A stretch of DNA of 64,000 bases from Agromyces sp. Marseille-P2726 (GTDB taxonomy: Bacteria; Actinomycetota; Actinomycetes; Actinomycetales; Microbacteriaceae), in NCBI RefSeq assembly GCF_902809835.1, contig NZ_CADDWM010000012.1, positions 1 through 64,000 of the forward strand, in the 5' to 3' direction. Every line of letters begins with the position of its first letter. Positions within the stretch are counted from its first letter, which is position 1. The translations under genes were made by a program, and so were the position numbers. Positions 1-8,482 of the stretch are shown here, in pieces. The notes under the pieces are model-generated. The model had not been told where the DNA came from and made no database searches. It saw only the letters and a list, made by a program, of their open reading frames with translations.

Positions 1-36
1 CTTCCCGCCCCCGGCAAACCCCAGCAAAGGAACCCC

Positions 37-1533
37 GTGCTCGAACTGCTGTTCACGCCCATCGCCGGCGTCATCGCCATCGTCGTCGTCGTCCTCATCA
101 TCGTGTGGGCCTGGGCGAAGGTGCTCTACCGCAACGTGTCGCCCGACGAGGCGATCGTCGTCACCGGCAAGCGCTCGCGGCGCAAGATGATCGACGGCGT
201 CGACACCGAGGAATCGGGCCAGCGCGTCGTGCACGGCCAGGGCGTCTGGATCATGCCGTTCTTCCAGAAGGCGCACAAGCTCTCGCTGCGCTCGCGGGCC
301 ATCGAGATCCGCGCCGAGGCGCAGACGAACAACGGCATCACGGTGAACGTCGACGCCGTCGCCATCGTCAAGGTCGGCGACAGCGCCTCGGCGATCCGTG
401 CGGCCGCCCAGCGCTTCCTCGGCCAGGACAAGAACATCGACATCTTCGCCCAGGAGGTGCTGTCGGGCTCGCTGCGCGCCTCCATCGGCGCCACCGACGT
501 GCTCACGATCATCAATCGCCGCGACGAGCTGTCGGCCGCCGTGCTCGGCGTCGCCCGCGACTCGCTCGCGAACCAGGGCCTCGACGTCGACTCGTTCGAG
601 ATCAAGGGCATCTCCGACAGCAACGGCTACATCGAGGACCTGGGTCGGGCCGAGCAGGCGAAGGTGCGGAAGCAGGCCGAGATCGCCGAGGCCGAGGCTC
701 AGCGCGAGGCGCGCGAGGCCGTCATCGCCGCCGAGCAGACCGTGGCCGAGCGTGAGGCCGAGCTCGCCCAGCGCAAGGCCGCCCTGCAGCGCGAGACCGA
801 CAAGGCGATGGCCGAGGCGGCCGCCGCCCGCCCGCTGGCCGAGGCCCTCTCGCAGCAGGAGGTGGTCGCGCAGCAGGAGATCACCGCCCAGAAGAAGGCG
901 GCCCTGCGTGCAGCCGAGCTCGACTCCGAGGTGAAGGCGGTCGCCGACGCCCAGGCGTACCGGGTGAAGGTCGAAGCGGATGCCGCAGCCGAGGCGGTCC
1001 GCGTCGCCGCCGATGCCGACCGGGTCGCCCGCACGGCCGCCGCCGAGGCGCTGAAGGCCGAGGGCCTTGCGGAGGCGGACGCCATCAACGCGCGGGGTGC
1101 CGCCGAGGCATCCGCGACCAAGGCCGCCGCCGAGGCCGTCGCACAGCAGTCCGAGGCGCTGCTGCAGATGCGCCTCATCGATGCCCTGCCCCTCATCGCG
1201 CGCGAGCTCGCGGCGCCCATGTCGAACATCGACCAGCTCACGGTCGTCTCGACCGACGGCGCCTCGCAGCTCGCCAAGAACGCCGTCTCGGGCATCACCG
1301 AGGTCGACGCGATGCTGAGCTCGACGATGGGCGTCGGCATCCGCGAGCTCATCGGATCGCTCGTCGGAGGCACCGCCGCCGGCGCCGCGATGGCGCGCAG
1401 CACCGAGCCGGTCGCGAATCCCGCGCTCGCCGAACTCGGACTCGACGACGTCGGCACGCGCATCGAGGGCGCCGCCGGTGCCGAGGTGTCCCGAGCATCC
1501 ACCGAGCACGACATCCCGACGGTCACCGGATAG
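37..1533 (+). CDS. flotillin-like SPFH/band-7 membrane protein
   Basis: The 498-residue protein has one N-terminal membrane segment (about residues 8-28), an SPFH/band-7 domain (about 30-210) and a long Ala/Glu-rich coiled coil (about 210-385) with many EAEA/AAAEA repeats, followed by a flexible tail. This is the architecture of flotillins, which oligomerise on the inner face of the membrane and organise membrane domains. The GTG start follows an AAAGG ribosome site at 26-30. The upstream gene is outside the window, so a partner such as NfeD cannot be checked. Family assignment is firm; the cellular role is inferred from the family. Confidence 0.9.
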   Translation: MLELLFTPIAGVIAIVVVVLIIVWAWAKVLYRNVSPDEAIVVTGKRSRRKMIDGVDTEESGQRVVHGQGVWIMPFFQKAHKLSLRSRAIEIRAEAQTNNGITVNVDAVAIVKVGDSASAIRAAAQRFLGQDKNIDIFAQEVLSGSLRASIGATDVLTIINRRDELSAAVLGVARDSLANQGLDVDSFEIKGISDSNGYIEDLGRAEQAKVRKQAEIAEAEAQREAREAVIAAEQTVAEREAELAQRKAALQRETDKAMAEAAAARPLAEALSQQEVVAQQEITAQKKAALRAAELDSEVKAVADAQAYRVKVEADAAAEAVRVAADADRVARTAAAEALKAEGLAEADAINARGAAEASATKAAAEAVAQQSEALLQMRLIDALPLIARELAAPMSNIDQLTVVSTDGASQLAKNAVSGITEVDAMLSSTMGVGIRELIGSLVGGTAAGAAMARSTEPVANPALAELGLDDVGTRIEGAAGAEVSRASTEHDIPTVTG

Positions 1534-1567
1534 GGCGCCGGCGTCGCAACCGTGCCACGATGGCCGT

Positions 1568-2047
1568 ATGTCCGAGCCAGTGAGCGGCGAGTACGGGTCA
1601 GGCGTCGAGGGCGATCGCAACGCGGCGTCATCGGGGATGGTCATCGGGGTGGATGGCTCCGAGTCGTCCATGGCGGCACTGCGCTACGGCGTCGATCTCG
1701 CGCGACGCCTCGGCCTGCGGGTGCAGGCGACCGCGGTGTGGCATCACCCGTCGTTCCTGTACGGCGGCTACTACCCCGAGCTCGACTGGACCCCTGAAGA
1801 CGACGCGGCGAAGGTCCTGAAGCTGGCGACCGACGAGGTCCTCGGCGACGACGTGCCCGAGTGGTACACGACGCAGACGCGCCAAGGACGTCCGGCCGAG
1901 GTGCTCATCGAGGCGTCGATGGACGCCGAGATGATCGTTGTCGGCAGTCGCGGCCACGGCGGGTTCGCCGGGCTGCTGCTCGGCTCGGTCAGCGCCGCGG
2001 TCGCCGAGCACGCGCATTGCCCCGTGCTCGTCGTGCACCGGAAGTAG
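1568..2047 (+). CDS. universal stress protein, ATP-binding type
   Basis: This 159-residue single-domain USP starts its fold at MVIGVDGSESS near residue 24 and ends with GSRGHGGFAGLLLGSVS followed by the CPVLVV strand. The G-x2-G-x9-G-S pattern is the nucleotide-binding signature of ATP-binding USPs. The ATG at 1568 was chosen over an upstream in-frame start because CACGAT (1556-1561) lies exactly six bases before it, the spacing of a leaderless promoter seen at many genes here. USPs support survival under stress or growth arrest; the specific function is unknown. Confidence 0.88.
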   Translation: MSEPVSGEYGSGVEGDRNAASSGMVIGVDGSESSMAALRYGVDLARRLGLRVQATAVWHHPSFLYGGYYPELDWTPEDDAAKVLKLATDEVLGDDVPEWYTTQTRQGRPAEVLIEASMDAEMIVVGSRGHGGFAGLLLGSVSAAVAEHAHCPVLVVHRK

Positions 2048-2110
2048 GGGGTCAGCACGGCCGAATCGGGGGGTCGAGGGATCGAGGATCGAGTGGAACG
2101 GAGGGGTCGG

Positions 2111-2506
2111 ATGCCACGACGCACCGCCATCTACTTGCCCGGGTTCGGGCACGCCAACCCGATCCCGGTGGCGAGCCGGATCGGGCCGCACCTCGTTTCG
2201 GGCGCCCTGACCGGGCGCGACCCGTCGACGCGAGAGCTGCCGCCGTCGCTCGAGGAGCAGTGCGCGAACGTGTTCGCGCATGTGCGGGCGCTCATGGAGG
2301 CCGCGGGCGGCACCCCTGACGACATCATCAAGATGACGGTCTGGCTTGCGGATCCCGGCGACCGCCAAGCCCTCAACCGCGAATGGGTCGCGATGTTCCC
2401 CGACGTCGACAGCCGGCCAGCGCGCCATGTCATCCCGCAGGTCGGCGGGGGTGCGCTCATCCAGGTGGATCTCACCGCCGTGCTCGCCGAGCCCGCGAGC
2501 GGGTGA
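2111..2506 (+). CDS. RidA family (YjgF/YER057c/UK114) protein
   Basis: The 131-residue protein fits the RidA family: a DDIIKMTVWL strand-helix segment in the middle and a C-terminal SRPARHVIPQVGGGALIQVD region containing the conserved Arg that binds substrate carboxylate in RidA enzymes. RidA hydrolyses reactive enamine/imine intermediates released by PLP enzymes, but many paralogs have no known substrate. The start at 2111 has a GGAGGGG ribosome site four bases upstream; an earlier in-frame start at 2093 would be internal to that site. It lies 64 bases after the stress-protein gene on the same strand. Confidence 0.85.
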   Translation: MPRRTAIYLPGFGHANPIPVASRIGPHLVSGALTGRDPSTRELPPSLEEQCANVFAHVRALMEAAGGTPDDIIKMTVWLADPGDRQALNREWVAMFPDVDSRPARHVIPQVGGGALIQVDLTAVLAEPASG

Positions 2507-2584
2507 CGGGCGTTCCGCGCGCCGTGCCCGAGCGGCATCCGATGCTGAGGTGACACGACCGGGAGTGGCCCGCACGATAGGGGG

Positions 2585-3064
2585 ATGGCTTCCGCAGACA
2601 CGCTCATCTCCCTCGCAGACCCCGATGATGCCGAGATCGTGACGCGGCTGCAGATCGACTTCGGCGACGAGTTCGACGATCCGTCGCCGCCGTTCGACGT
2701 ACTCGTGCCGCGATTCCGGCACTTGCTGGCTGATCCGGCTGCGTTCGTCCTCTTGGCCGGGGATCGCGACGACCCCATCGGCTACGCGGTCGTGACCCTG
2801 CGCCCGACTGTCTACACCGACGGGCCGCTCGCCGTGCTGGATGAGCTCTACGTGCGACCGGCTCGCCGAGGCGAGGGCATCGGCACCGTGCTCCTGACGC
2901 GCGCGATCGAGGAGGTGCTTGCTCGCGGCGGCGGGGAGATGCACATCAACGTCGACGAGATCGACACCGATGCACGCCGGTTCTACGAGCGGCACGGCTT
3001 CGTCAACATCGAGTCGGGCCACGACTACCGAATGCTGCTGTACGTCGGCCAGCTCACTCGGTGA
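2585..3064 (+). CDS. GNAT family N-acetyltransferase
   Basis: This 159-residue single-domain GNAT protein has the acetyl-CoA pyrophosphate loop RPARRGEGIG (R/Q-x-x-G-x-G) after the LDELYV strand and a C-terminal DARRFYERHGFVN motif typical of the fold. It should transfer an acetyl group from acetyl-CoA to an amine; the substrate cannot be told from sequence. CACGAT at 2573-2578 lies six bases before the ATG and overlaps an AGGGGG stretch, so either leaderless or Shine-Dalgarno initiation is possible. Confidence 0.88.
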   Translation: MASADTLISLADPDDAEIVTRLQIDFGDEFDDPSPPFDVLVPRFRHLLADPAAFVLLAGDRDDPIGYAVVTLRPTVYTDGPLAVLDELYVRPARRGEGIGTVLLTRAIEEVLARGGGEMHINVDEIDTDARRFYERHGFVNIESGHDYRMLLYVGQLTR

Positions 3065-3138
3065 CGGCTGGCGCGGCGTGTCCCGGCCGCTGGGCCGGAC
3101 GCTGGCGCCCCCGCGCTCGAGCGGGCGATACTCGAAGC

Positions 3139-3552
3139 ATGAGCGCAGACGAGCGACCCCCGACCCTCCACCTGACCGAGGACGAGTGCTGGCAGCGACT
3201 CAGGGATGCGCCGTACGGTCGTGTCGCCGCGTCCGCGGCCGGCGAGGTCGACATCTTCCCCGTGAATCACGCGGTCGACAACGGCACCATCGTGTTCCGC
3301 ACGTCACCCGGAACGAAGCTGCTCGAGCTGACGATCCGCCACAGCGTCGCATTCGAGGTCGACGGGTACAGCGAGACCGACGCGTTCAGCGTCGTGGTGA
3401 AGGGCACCGCCCAGGAGTTCGACCGTCAGTCCGAGGTCGAGGCCGCCGAACAGCTCGGCATCACGCCGTGGGCGCCCGAGGAGAAGGACCGCTGGGTGCG
3501 CATCACGCCGAGCAGCGTGCAGGGGAGGACGTTCCAGCGGCGCGGAGCCTGA
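3139..3552 (+). CDS. pyridoxamine 5'-phosphate oxidase-like FMN split-barrel protein
   Basis: The 137-residue protein begins with LTEDECWQRL and PYGRVA, followed by IFPVNHAVDNGTIVFRT and SVAFEVDGY, the pattern of the small PPOX/nitroimidazole-resistance branch of FMN-binding split barrels. Such proteins bind FMN, F420 or heme; the substrate is unknown. The ATG at 3139 is preceded at six bases by GATACT (3127-3132), which favours this start over the longer in-frame extension from 3061. The reading frame of the convergent redox gene runs into its 3' end on the other strand. Confidence 0.85.
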   Translation: MSADERPPTLHLTEDECWQRLRDAPYGRVAASAAGEVDIFPVNHAVDNGTIVFRTSPGTKLLELTIRHSVAFEVDGYSETDAFSVVVKGTAQEFDRQSEVEAAEQLGITPWAPEEKDRWVRITPSSVQGRTFQRRGA

Positions 3553-5027
3553 GTTCCCGGCATCCGCTCGGCCGGCGCCGGGGCTGCATCCGCTCGCCGG
3601 GCGGCGCCCTGGTCAGGACTCGTCGAACGTGACCGCGGGCGTGCGCGCGGGCGGCCCGGTTCGGAAGCCGACGAGCTTGTGCGAGCCGTCGCAGAAGGGG
3701 CGGCTCGCGGAGGCGCCGCACCGGCACAGGGCGAACGTGCTGCGGCTCGGCTGCACCGGCCGGCCGTCGTCGTCGACGAGTTCGAGGTCGCCGCGTACCA
3801 GGAGCGGGCCGTCGGGGCACGCCGTGATCGTGACGGGGCGGGCGGGCCGGCCCGGCGCAGCCCCCCGGTGCGACCCCCCGGCCCCACCCGGCCCGGCGGG
3901 AACCACCGGCGGGGCGGCCGGCCCGGCCGCGGCTCCCTGAGCGCCGACTCACCCGCCTCGAGCCGCTGCCGAACGCCACCCCAGAGGTCGCCGTCGATGG
4001 CAAGGCAGGCGGCCGCGCCGAACAGGATGTCGGCGACGAGCTCAGGCTCGTCCTCGGCGAGGGATCCGGCGAGGTCCCGTGCGGCGACCTGCTCGTGGAC
4101 GGCATCGGCCTCGACGTGCTCGTCGAAGTACTCGATGACGTCGGCGTCGAACCCGAGGCGCCGAAGGCCGTTGGCATAGGCGCGGCACGGGAGCGAGGAC
4201 GTCATCTCGTACGCGGCGAGATGCCCAGCGATCGCACCGCGGAACCGACGGTGCAACCCGAAGAGCGACATGACGTTCATCGAGGTGTAGGCCGCGGCCG
4301 GCACGTGGTCGGCGTAGGCGCCGTACCGGTCGTCGAGGCCGGCCGCTCTCACGCACTTCGCGTAGAGGGTCGCGTGCAGGCGGTCGGCGCGGCCGCCACC
4401 GTACTCGTCGGCCTGGATCTCGACGAGGGCCGCCTTCGCCCGACCGTGCAGGCGGGGGATCGCCCAGCTGTGCGGATCGGCCTCCTTCAGCGTGTAGATC
4501 GTGCGGCACGCGAGCACCTCGCGAACCTGGTCGGCGGTCGCCTCGCTCTCGACGAATCGCGAGAGGCTCGGCCCGCCGTCGTCCTCGGTGAGCTCGAACA
4601 ACGCCTCGGGAACGGTGCGCGTGGCGACCGGCTGCGGTACGCGCTGACGCAGCGCTCCCTCGAACGCCTGCTCGACCTCTGCACGCACCCACAGCAGGCG
4701 GGGGTCCCACTCCCAGCGATCGTCGACGCCCTCGATGCCGCCGTAGTGCAGTTCGTACATGAGGAAGAGCGCGAGTTGCACGTCGTCGTCGACGAGCAGG
4801 TCCTCGGATGCCGCGAGCGCGCGTTGCCCGATGGCGGCGAGTCGCTCCGCCGCACGCGCGGCGTCGTACCCATCCTCCGTCGCCTCGCCGAAGGGGCCGG
4901 ACGAACCCAGCAGGTCGATCAACGCCGTACTGAACGGTCCACGCGGTGAGGGCATCGCCATCGGCCGCATGTGCCGGCTGATCGTGTCGTCGTCGGGGCG
5001 GTCAGCGGTCGCCAACGTCGTCGTCAC
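3426..5027 (-). CDS. iron-containing redox enzyme (heme-oxygenase-like fold), 3' end out of frame
   Basis: About residues 20-365 form a helical iron-containing redox enzyme of the heme-oxygenase/TenA-like class, with metal-ligand-type segments QLALFLMYELHYGG, EIQADEYGG and EYFDEHVEADAVHE. The GTG start at 5027 overlaps the stop of the upstream dehydrogenase (GTGA), a sign of translational coupling. The domain ends at about 3940 (GESALRE); after that the frame turns into Arg/Ala/Ser-rich low-quality sequence that overlaps both the CDGSH gene and the convergent split-barrel gene. The real product therefore probably ends near 3930 or continues into the CDGSH frame after a -1 shift. Substrate unknown. 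Confidence 0.7.
   Translation of the reverse strand: MTTTLATADRPDDDTISRHMRPMAMPSPRGPFSTALIDLLGSSGPFGEATEDGYDAARAAERLAAIGQRALAASEDLLVDDDVQLALFLMYELHYGGIEGVDDRWEWDPRLLWVRAEVEQAFEGALRQRVPQPVATRTVPEALFELTEDDGGPSLSRFVESEATADQVREVLACRTIYTLKEADPHSWAIPRLHGRAKAALVEIQADEYGGGRADRLHATLYAKCVRAAGLDDRYGAYADHVPAAAYTSMNVMSLFGLHRRFRGAIAGHLAAYEMTSSLPCRAYANGLRRLGFDADVIEYFDEHVEADAVHEQVAARDLAGSLAEDEPELVADILFGAAACLAIDGDLWGGVRQRLEAGESALREPRPGRPPRRWFPPGRVGPGGRTGGLRRAGPPAPSRSRRAPTARSWYAATSNSSTTTAGRCSRAAARSPCAGAAPPRAAPSATARTSSSASEPGRPRARPRSRSTSPDQGAARRADAAPAPAERMPGTQAPRRWNVLPCTLLGVMRTQRSFSSGAHGVMPSCSAASTSD
3613..3906 (-). CDS. CDGSH iron-sulfur domain protein
   Basis: The C-terminal half carries LCRCGASASRPFCDGSH, an exact match to the CDGSH signature C-x-C-x2-S-x3-P-x-C-D-G-S-x0-H that ligates a labile 2Fe-2S cluster through three Cys and one His. 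The first 30 residues, from the GTG at 3906, are Gly/Pro/Ala rich and may not be native. The frame is closed upstream by TGA at 3949-3951. The gene lies at the end of the minus-strand alcohol dehydrogenase-redox enzyme operon, entirely inside the tail of the upstream ORF but in another frame. It could be a free protein or the C-terminal domain of that upstream protein, separated by one lost base. Confidence 0.75.
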   Translation of the reverse strand: MVPAGPGGAGGSHRGAAPGRPARPVTITACPDGPLLVRGDLELVDDDGRPVQPSRSTFALCRCGASASRPFCDGSHKLVGFRTGPPARTPAVTFDES

Positions 5028-6199
5028 GGCTTCAACACGACCTTGATGCATCCGTCCTCCTTGTTCTTGAACGTGTCGTACATCTCGGGTGCCCGGTCCA
5101 GCGGCACGCGGTGCGTCGCGAGGTCCTCGAGCCCGAGCGGGTCGTCGGGCGCCTCCGCGAGGGGGAGGAGCTCGTCACGCCAGCGATGCACGTTGCACTG
5201 GCCCATGCGCATCGCGATCTGCTTGTCGAACATGGTCATGAGCGGCATCGGGTCGGCGGTTCCGGCGTAGACCCCGCTCAGCGAGACCGTGCCACCACGG
5301 CGCACCGCGTCGATCGCGAGCATCATCGCGGCGAGGCGATCGACGCCGGCGGTGGTCATGAGCTTCTTCGCGACCGCGTCGGGCAGCAGGCCGACCGCAT
5401 TCTGCAGGAACGCGGTGCCCGGGTTGCCGTGCGCCTCGATGCCCACCGCGTCGACGACCGAGTCGGGTCCGCGCCCGTCGGTCGCGTCGCGCAGGCGCTC
5501 CAGCACGTCATCGGTGAGGTCGAAGACCTCGGCGCCGTACCGCTCGGCCATGAGCCGCCGCTCGGGTACCGGATCGACCGCCACCACGCGATGGCCGAGG
5601 TGCGTGCCGATGCGTGCGGCGAACTGGCCGACCGGACCCAGCCCGATCACGCCGAGGGTGCCGCCGGGTGGAACGTCGGCGTAGGCGACGCCCTGCCAGG
5701 CGGTCGGCAGGATGTCGCTGAGGTACAGGTAGCGCTCGTCTGGCAGGTCGCGGCCCACCTTGTACGCGTTGAAGTCGGCACGACGAACGCGCAGGTACTC
5801 GGCTTGGCCGCCGGGAACGGATCCGTACAGCTCGGTGTAGCCGTAGAGGTCGGCGCCCGTGCCGGTGTCGCGGTTCTGCGTGGTCTCGCACTGCGTGGTC
5901 AGTCCGCGCCGGCACATGAAGCACTCGCCGCACGCGATCACGAACGGGATGACGACCCGATCGCCGACGGCCAGCTTCTGCACCTCGCTGCCGACCTCCT
6001 CGACCACGCCCATCGGCTCGTGCCCGAGGATGTCGCCCTTGTCGAGGAAGGGCCCGAAGACGTCGTAGAGGTGCAGGTCGGATCCGCAGATCGCCGTCGA
6101 GGTGATCCGGACGATCACGTCGGTGGGCTCCTCGATCCTCGGATCGGGGACCTCCTCGACCGTCACCTTCCGGGTCGCCTGCCACGTGAGCGCTCGCAT
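5024..6199 (-). CDS. zinc-dependent alcohol dehydrogenase
   Basis: This 391-residue medium-chain dehydrogenase has the catalytic-zinc segment STAICGSDLHLY with GHEPMG, four structural-zinc cysteines in CGECFMCRRGLTTQC, and an NAD(P) Rossmann loop GVIGLGPVGQ. The extra insert around DTGTGADLYGY is typical of the formaldehyde-dehydrogenase-like (glutathione-independent) branch. It should oxidise an alcohol or aldehyde adduct with NAD(P). It is the first gene of a minus-strand operon and overlaps the next gene by GTGA. The start follows AAGG immediately and no leaderless hexamer is evident. Confidence 0.9.
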   Translation of the reverse strand: MRALTWQATRKVTVEEVPDPRIEEPTDVIVRITSTAICGSDLHLYDVFGPFLDKGDILGHEPMGVVEEVGSEVQKLAVGDRVVIPFVIACGECFMCRRGLTTQCETTQNRDTGTGADLYGYTELYGSVPGGQAEYLRVRRADFNAYKVGRDLPDERYLYLSDILPTAWQGVAYADVPPGGTLGVIGLGPVGQFAARIGTHLGHRVVAVDPVPERRLMAERYGAEVFDLTDDVLERLRDATDGRGPDSVVDAVGIEAHGNPGTAFLQNAVGLLPDAVAKKLMTTAGVDRLAAMMLAIDAVRRGGTVSLSGVYAGTADPMPLMTMFDKQIAMRMGQCNVHRWRDELLPLAEAPDDPLGLEDLATHRVPLDRAPEMYDTFKNKEDGCIKVVLKP

Positions 6200-6444
6200 C
6201 CTTCCGGTCTACGTGGGCTCCGGGCGGATGTCACGGGGTTGACAGGCCGCGCGGCCCGCTCCCGCCCCTGCACCACCGTCGCAGGTCATGGGTGCTCCGG
6301 CGCACAACGACGGTTCGATGAGTTCGGGCGGGGATCAGGCCTCGTCGGGCGGGGATTCGATGTCGCCGGGTCGGGTGTCCCCGTCATCCGCGATGTCGAT
6401 GCGCGTGACCCCGTCGCGCTCGGTTGACTGAGCGGTCCGGCGCC

Positions 6445-6511
6445 CGCTGCGCCATTTCGGCGTTACCTGCGCCACCAGAACGGGCGCAGGCAACGCGCAA
6501 GTGGCGCAGCG
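6445..6511. repeat. long imperfect hairpin in a divergent intergenic region
   Basis: Two 29-base arms, 6445-6473 and 6483-6511, are inverted copies that differ at four positions and are separated by nine bases. The element lies in the 366-bp gap (6200-6565) between two divergent genes, about 55 bases upstream of the glycosylase start, so it is not a terminator in the usual sense. It could be a REP/MITE-like extragenic palindrome or a regulatory structure. Apart from it the gap shows only GC-rich sequence. Confidence 0.7.
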
Positions 6512-6565
6512 CCGGCGCCCGCATGCCACGCGCACACTGTCGGCCGGGTCCGGCACACTGGAACG

Positions 6566-7483
6566 GTGATCGCCGAGCATGAGCTGACCTGGCGGCCGCG
6601 CCATCCGACCGATCTTCGCCAGACACTCGGGGTGCTTCGGCGCGGTCCCGCCGACCCGACCTTCAAGCTCGACGCGGCCGGCGCGGCCTGGCGCACCACG
6701 CGCACCGCCGACGGCGTCGCGACGCTGCGGTTCGAGCAGCGCGGTCCCGACGAGCTCCGCTGCAGCGGGTGGGGCCCCGGCGCTGCCGCGGCCGTCGCGC
6801 AGGCGCCCTCGGTGCTCGGCGAGCACGACGACCCCAGCGGCTTCGATCCCGGCATCCGGCTGCTCGACGACGCGCACCGCCGCAATCCCGGCATGCGCAT
6901 GGCGCGCACCGGCGCCGTGTTCGAGGCGCTCGTGCCGGCGATCCTCGAGCAGAAGGTCATCACGCCGCAGGCCCACGAATCGTGGCGCCGGCTCGTGTGG
7001 ATGTTCGGCGAGCCGGCACCCGGTCCGACGCCGAGGCGCATGCAGGTCACCCCGTCGCCCGAGGCCTGGGCATCGATTCCCACGTGGGAGTGGCACCGGG
7101 CGGGCGTCGACCCGCGCCGCGCCCGGACCGTCGTGAATGCGGCCCGGTATGCCGCTCGTCTCGAGGAGGCGGCCGGCATGAGCCCGGCGGATGCCACGGC
7201 CCGCCTCACCCTCATGCCCGGCGTCGGGGCGTGGACCGCCGCCGAGGTCGCCCAGCGCGCCTTCGGCGACCCCGACGCGCTCTCGGTCGGCGACTACCAC
7301 CTGTCGAACTACCTGGGCCATGCGCTCTGGGGCCGCGACATGACCGACGGCGAGATGCTCGAGGCGATGACGCCGTGGGCGGGGCACCGCTACCGGGTCG
7401 TGCGCCTGCTCGAAGCGGCTGGCGTGCGAGGGCGTCCCCGCCGTGGACCGCGCATGCCCTTCGTCGACCACCGCGCGATCTGA
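6566..7483 (+). CDS. DNA-3-methyladenine glycosylase 2 family (AlkA-like) protein
   Basis: The 305-residue protein carries an HhH-GPD fold: the helix VPAILEQKVITPQAHESW, the hairpin LMPGVGAWTAAEVAQRAFG, and DALSVGDYHLSNYLG with the catalytic Asp in GDYH. Enzymes of this family excise alkylated bases in base-excision repair. CACACT (6554-6559) lies six bases before the GTG start, consistent with a leaderless transcript. The N-terminal 90 residues resemble the AlkA N-terminal beta domain in position but are divergent, so the exact lesion range is unknown. Confidence 0.85.
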   Translation: MIAEHELTWRPRHPTDLRQTLGVLRRGPADPTFKLDAAGAAWRTTRTADGVATLRFEQRGPDELRCSGWGPGAAAAVAQAPSVLGEHDDPSGFDPGIRLLDDAHRRNPGMRMARTGAVFEALVPAILEQKVITPQAHESWRRLVWMFGEPAPGPTPRRMQVTPSPEAWASIPTWEWHRAGVDPRRARTVVNAARYAARLEEAAGMSPADATARLTLMPGVGAWTAAEVAQRAFGDPDALSVGDYHLSNYLGHALWGRDMTDGEMLEAMTPWAGHRYRVVRLLEAAGVRGRPRRGPRMPFVDHRAI

Positions 7484-7530
7484 GCGCCCGAGCCGTTCGC
7501 ACGCCTCTCGCACGTCCAGGCCCGGCCGGC

Positions 7531-8391
7531 TCAGGGCAGCAGCGCGTCGAGGCTCGGGTGCAGGTGCCGGGTCATGAGCACGGATGCCGCGTGCCGCGCC
7601 CCCGCCCGCAGCGCGTCGGGCAGTGGCGATCCCGCGAGCGTCGCGTCGAGCACGCCGGCCATGAATGCGTCGCCGGCGCCGTTCGTGTCGAGCACCTCGA
7701 CGGGCTCGGCCGCGACGTGGTGGCGCCGCATCCGTTCGTCGACGGCGACCGCTCCTTCAGCGCCGAGCGTGCACACCACGAGCGAGGCACCGCGCTCGAT
7801 GCACGGCTCCATGAAGGGGAACGGATCGTCGCCGATGCGGTCGGCATTCATGAAGATCACGTCGGCCGCCTCGATGAACGGGCGATGGAACTCCGTCTCG
7901 CCGTCGTAGTCGTGGATGTCCGTCCAGATCGGCAGCCCCGTGGCGCGCGCGGCGGGCAAGAGGCCGACGGAGAGGGGAGCGAGGTCGAGCACGAGCGCCG
8001 CGGCATCCGACATGGCGGCCATCGCGTCGGGTGAGGGGGCGTCGTCGACCGGCTGCGGAGTCGCCAGGTAGAGCGACACGCGGCCCCCGGCACGCGTCAT
8101 GAGATTGAGGTGTCGCTCGGTCGTGACCCCGTCGCCCGCGATGAGGTCGACGCCGGCTCCGGTGAGCGCACCCCGCACACGACGGCCTTCGGCATCATCG
8201 CCGAGGAGCGTGTGCAGCGTGACCGGGCGTCCGAGCCCGGCGAGACCGAGCGCCTTGCCCGCCGACGTGCCTCCCATCGTCTCCCAGTCGCCCAACGCGA
8301 ACTGCATGTGCGGCACCGGGTCGGGCAGCCGGTCGAGTTCGACGAGGTGGTTCCACGCTGCGGGCCCGGCGATGAAGACGCGGTCGGTCAT
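7531..8391 (-). CDS. PfkB family carbohydrate kinase
   Basis: This 286-residue ribokinase-fold enzyme begins with VFIAGPAAWNHLVELDRLPD, has a GGTSAGKALGLAGLG segment near residue 41, and has the PfkB signature DTNGAGDAFMAGVL near the C-terminus, with the catalytic Asp at about residue 241. It should phosphorylate a sugar or nucleoside-like alcohol with ATP. CAGAAT lies six bases before the ATG. It is divergent from a CE7-type esterase gene, suggesting but not proving shared carbohydrate use. Confidence 0.88.
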   Translation of the reverse strand: MTDRVFIAGPAAWNHLVELDRLPDPVPHMQFALGDWETMGGTSAGKALGLAGLGRPVTLHTLLGDDAEGRRVRGALTGAGVDLIAGDGVTTERHLNLMTRAGGRVSLYLATPQPVDDAPSPDAMAAMSDAAALVLDLAPLSVGLLPAARATGLPIWTDIHDYDGETEFHRPFIEAADVIFMNADRIGDDPFPFMEPCIERGASLVVCTLGAEGAVAVDERMRRHHVAAEPVEVLDTNGAGDAFMAGVLDATLAGSPLPDALRAGARHAASVLMTRHLHPSLDALLP

Positions 8392-8482
8392 CCGTTCATT
8401 CTGGCGCGTTCCCCCGGCAGGATCCGCGTCGGCGGTCGGCTACGCTGAGCCTCGCCGCCACAGCCGCCCGCCAAGGAGGAAC

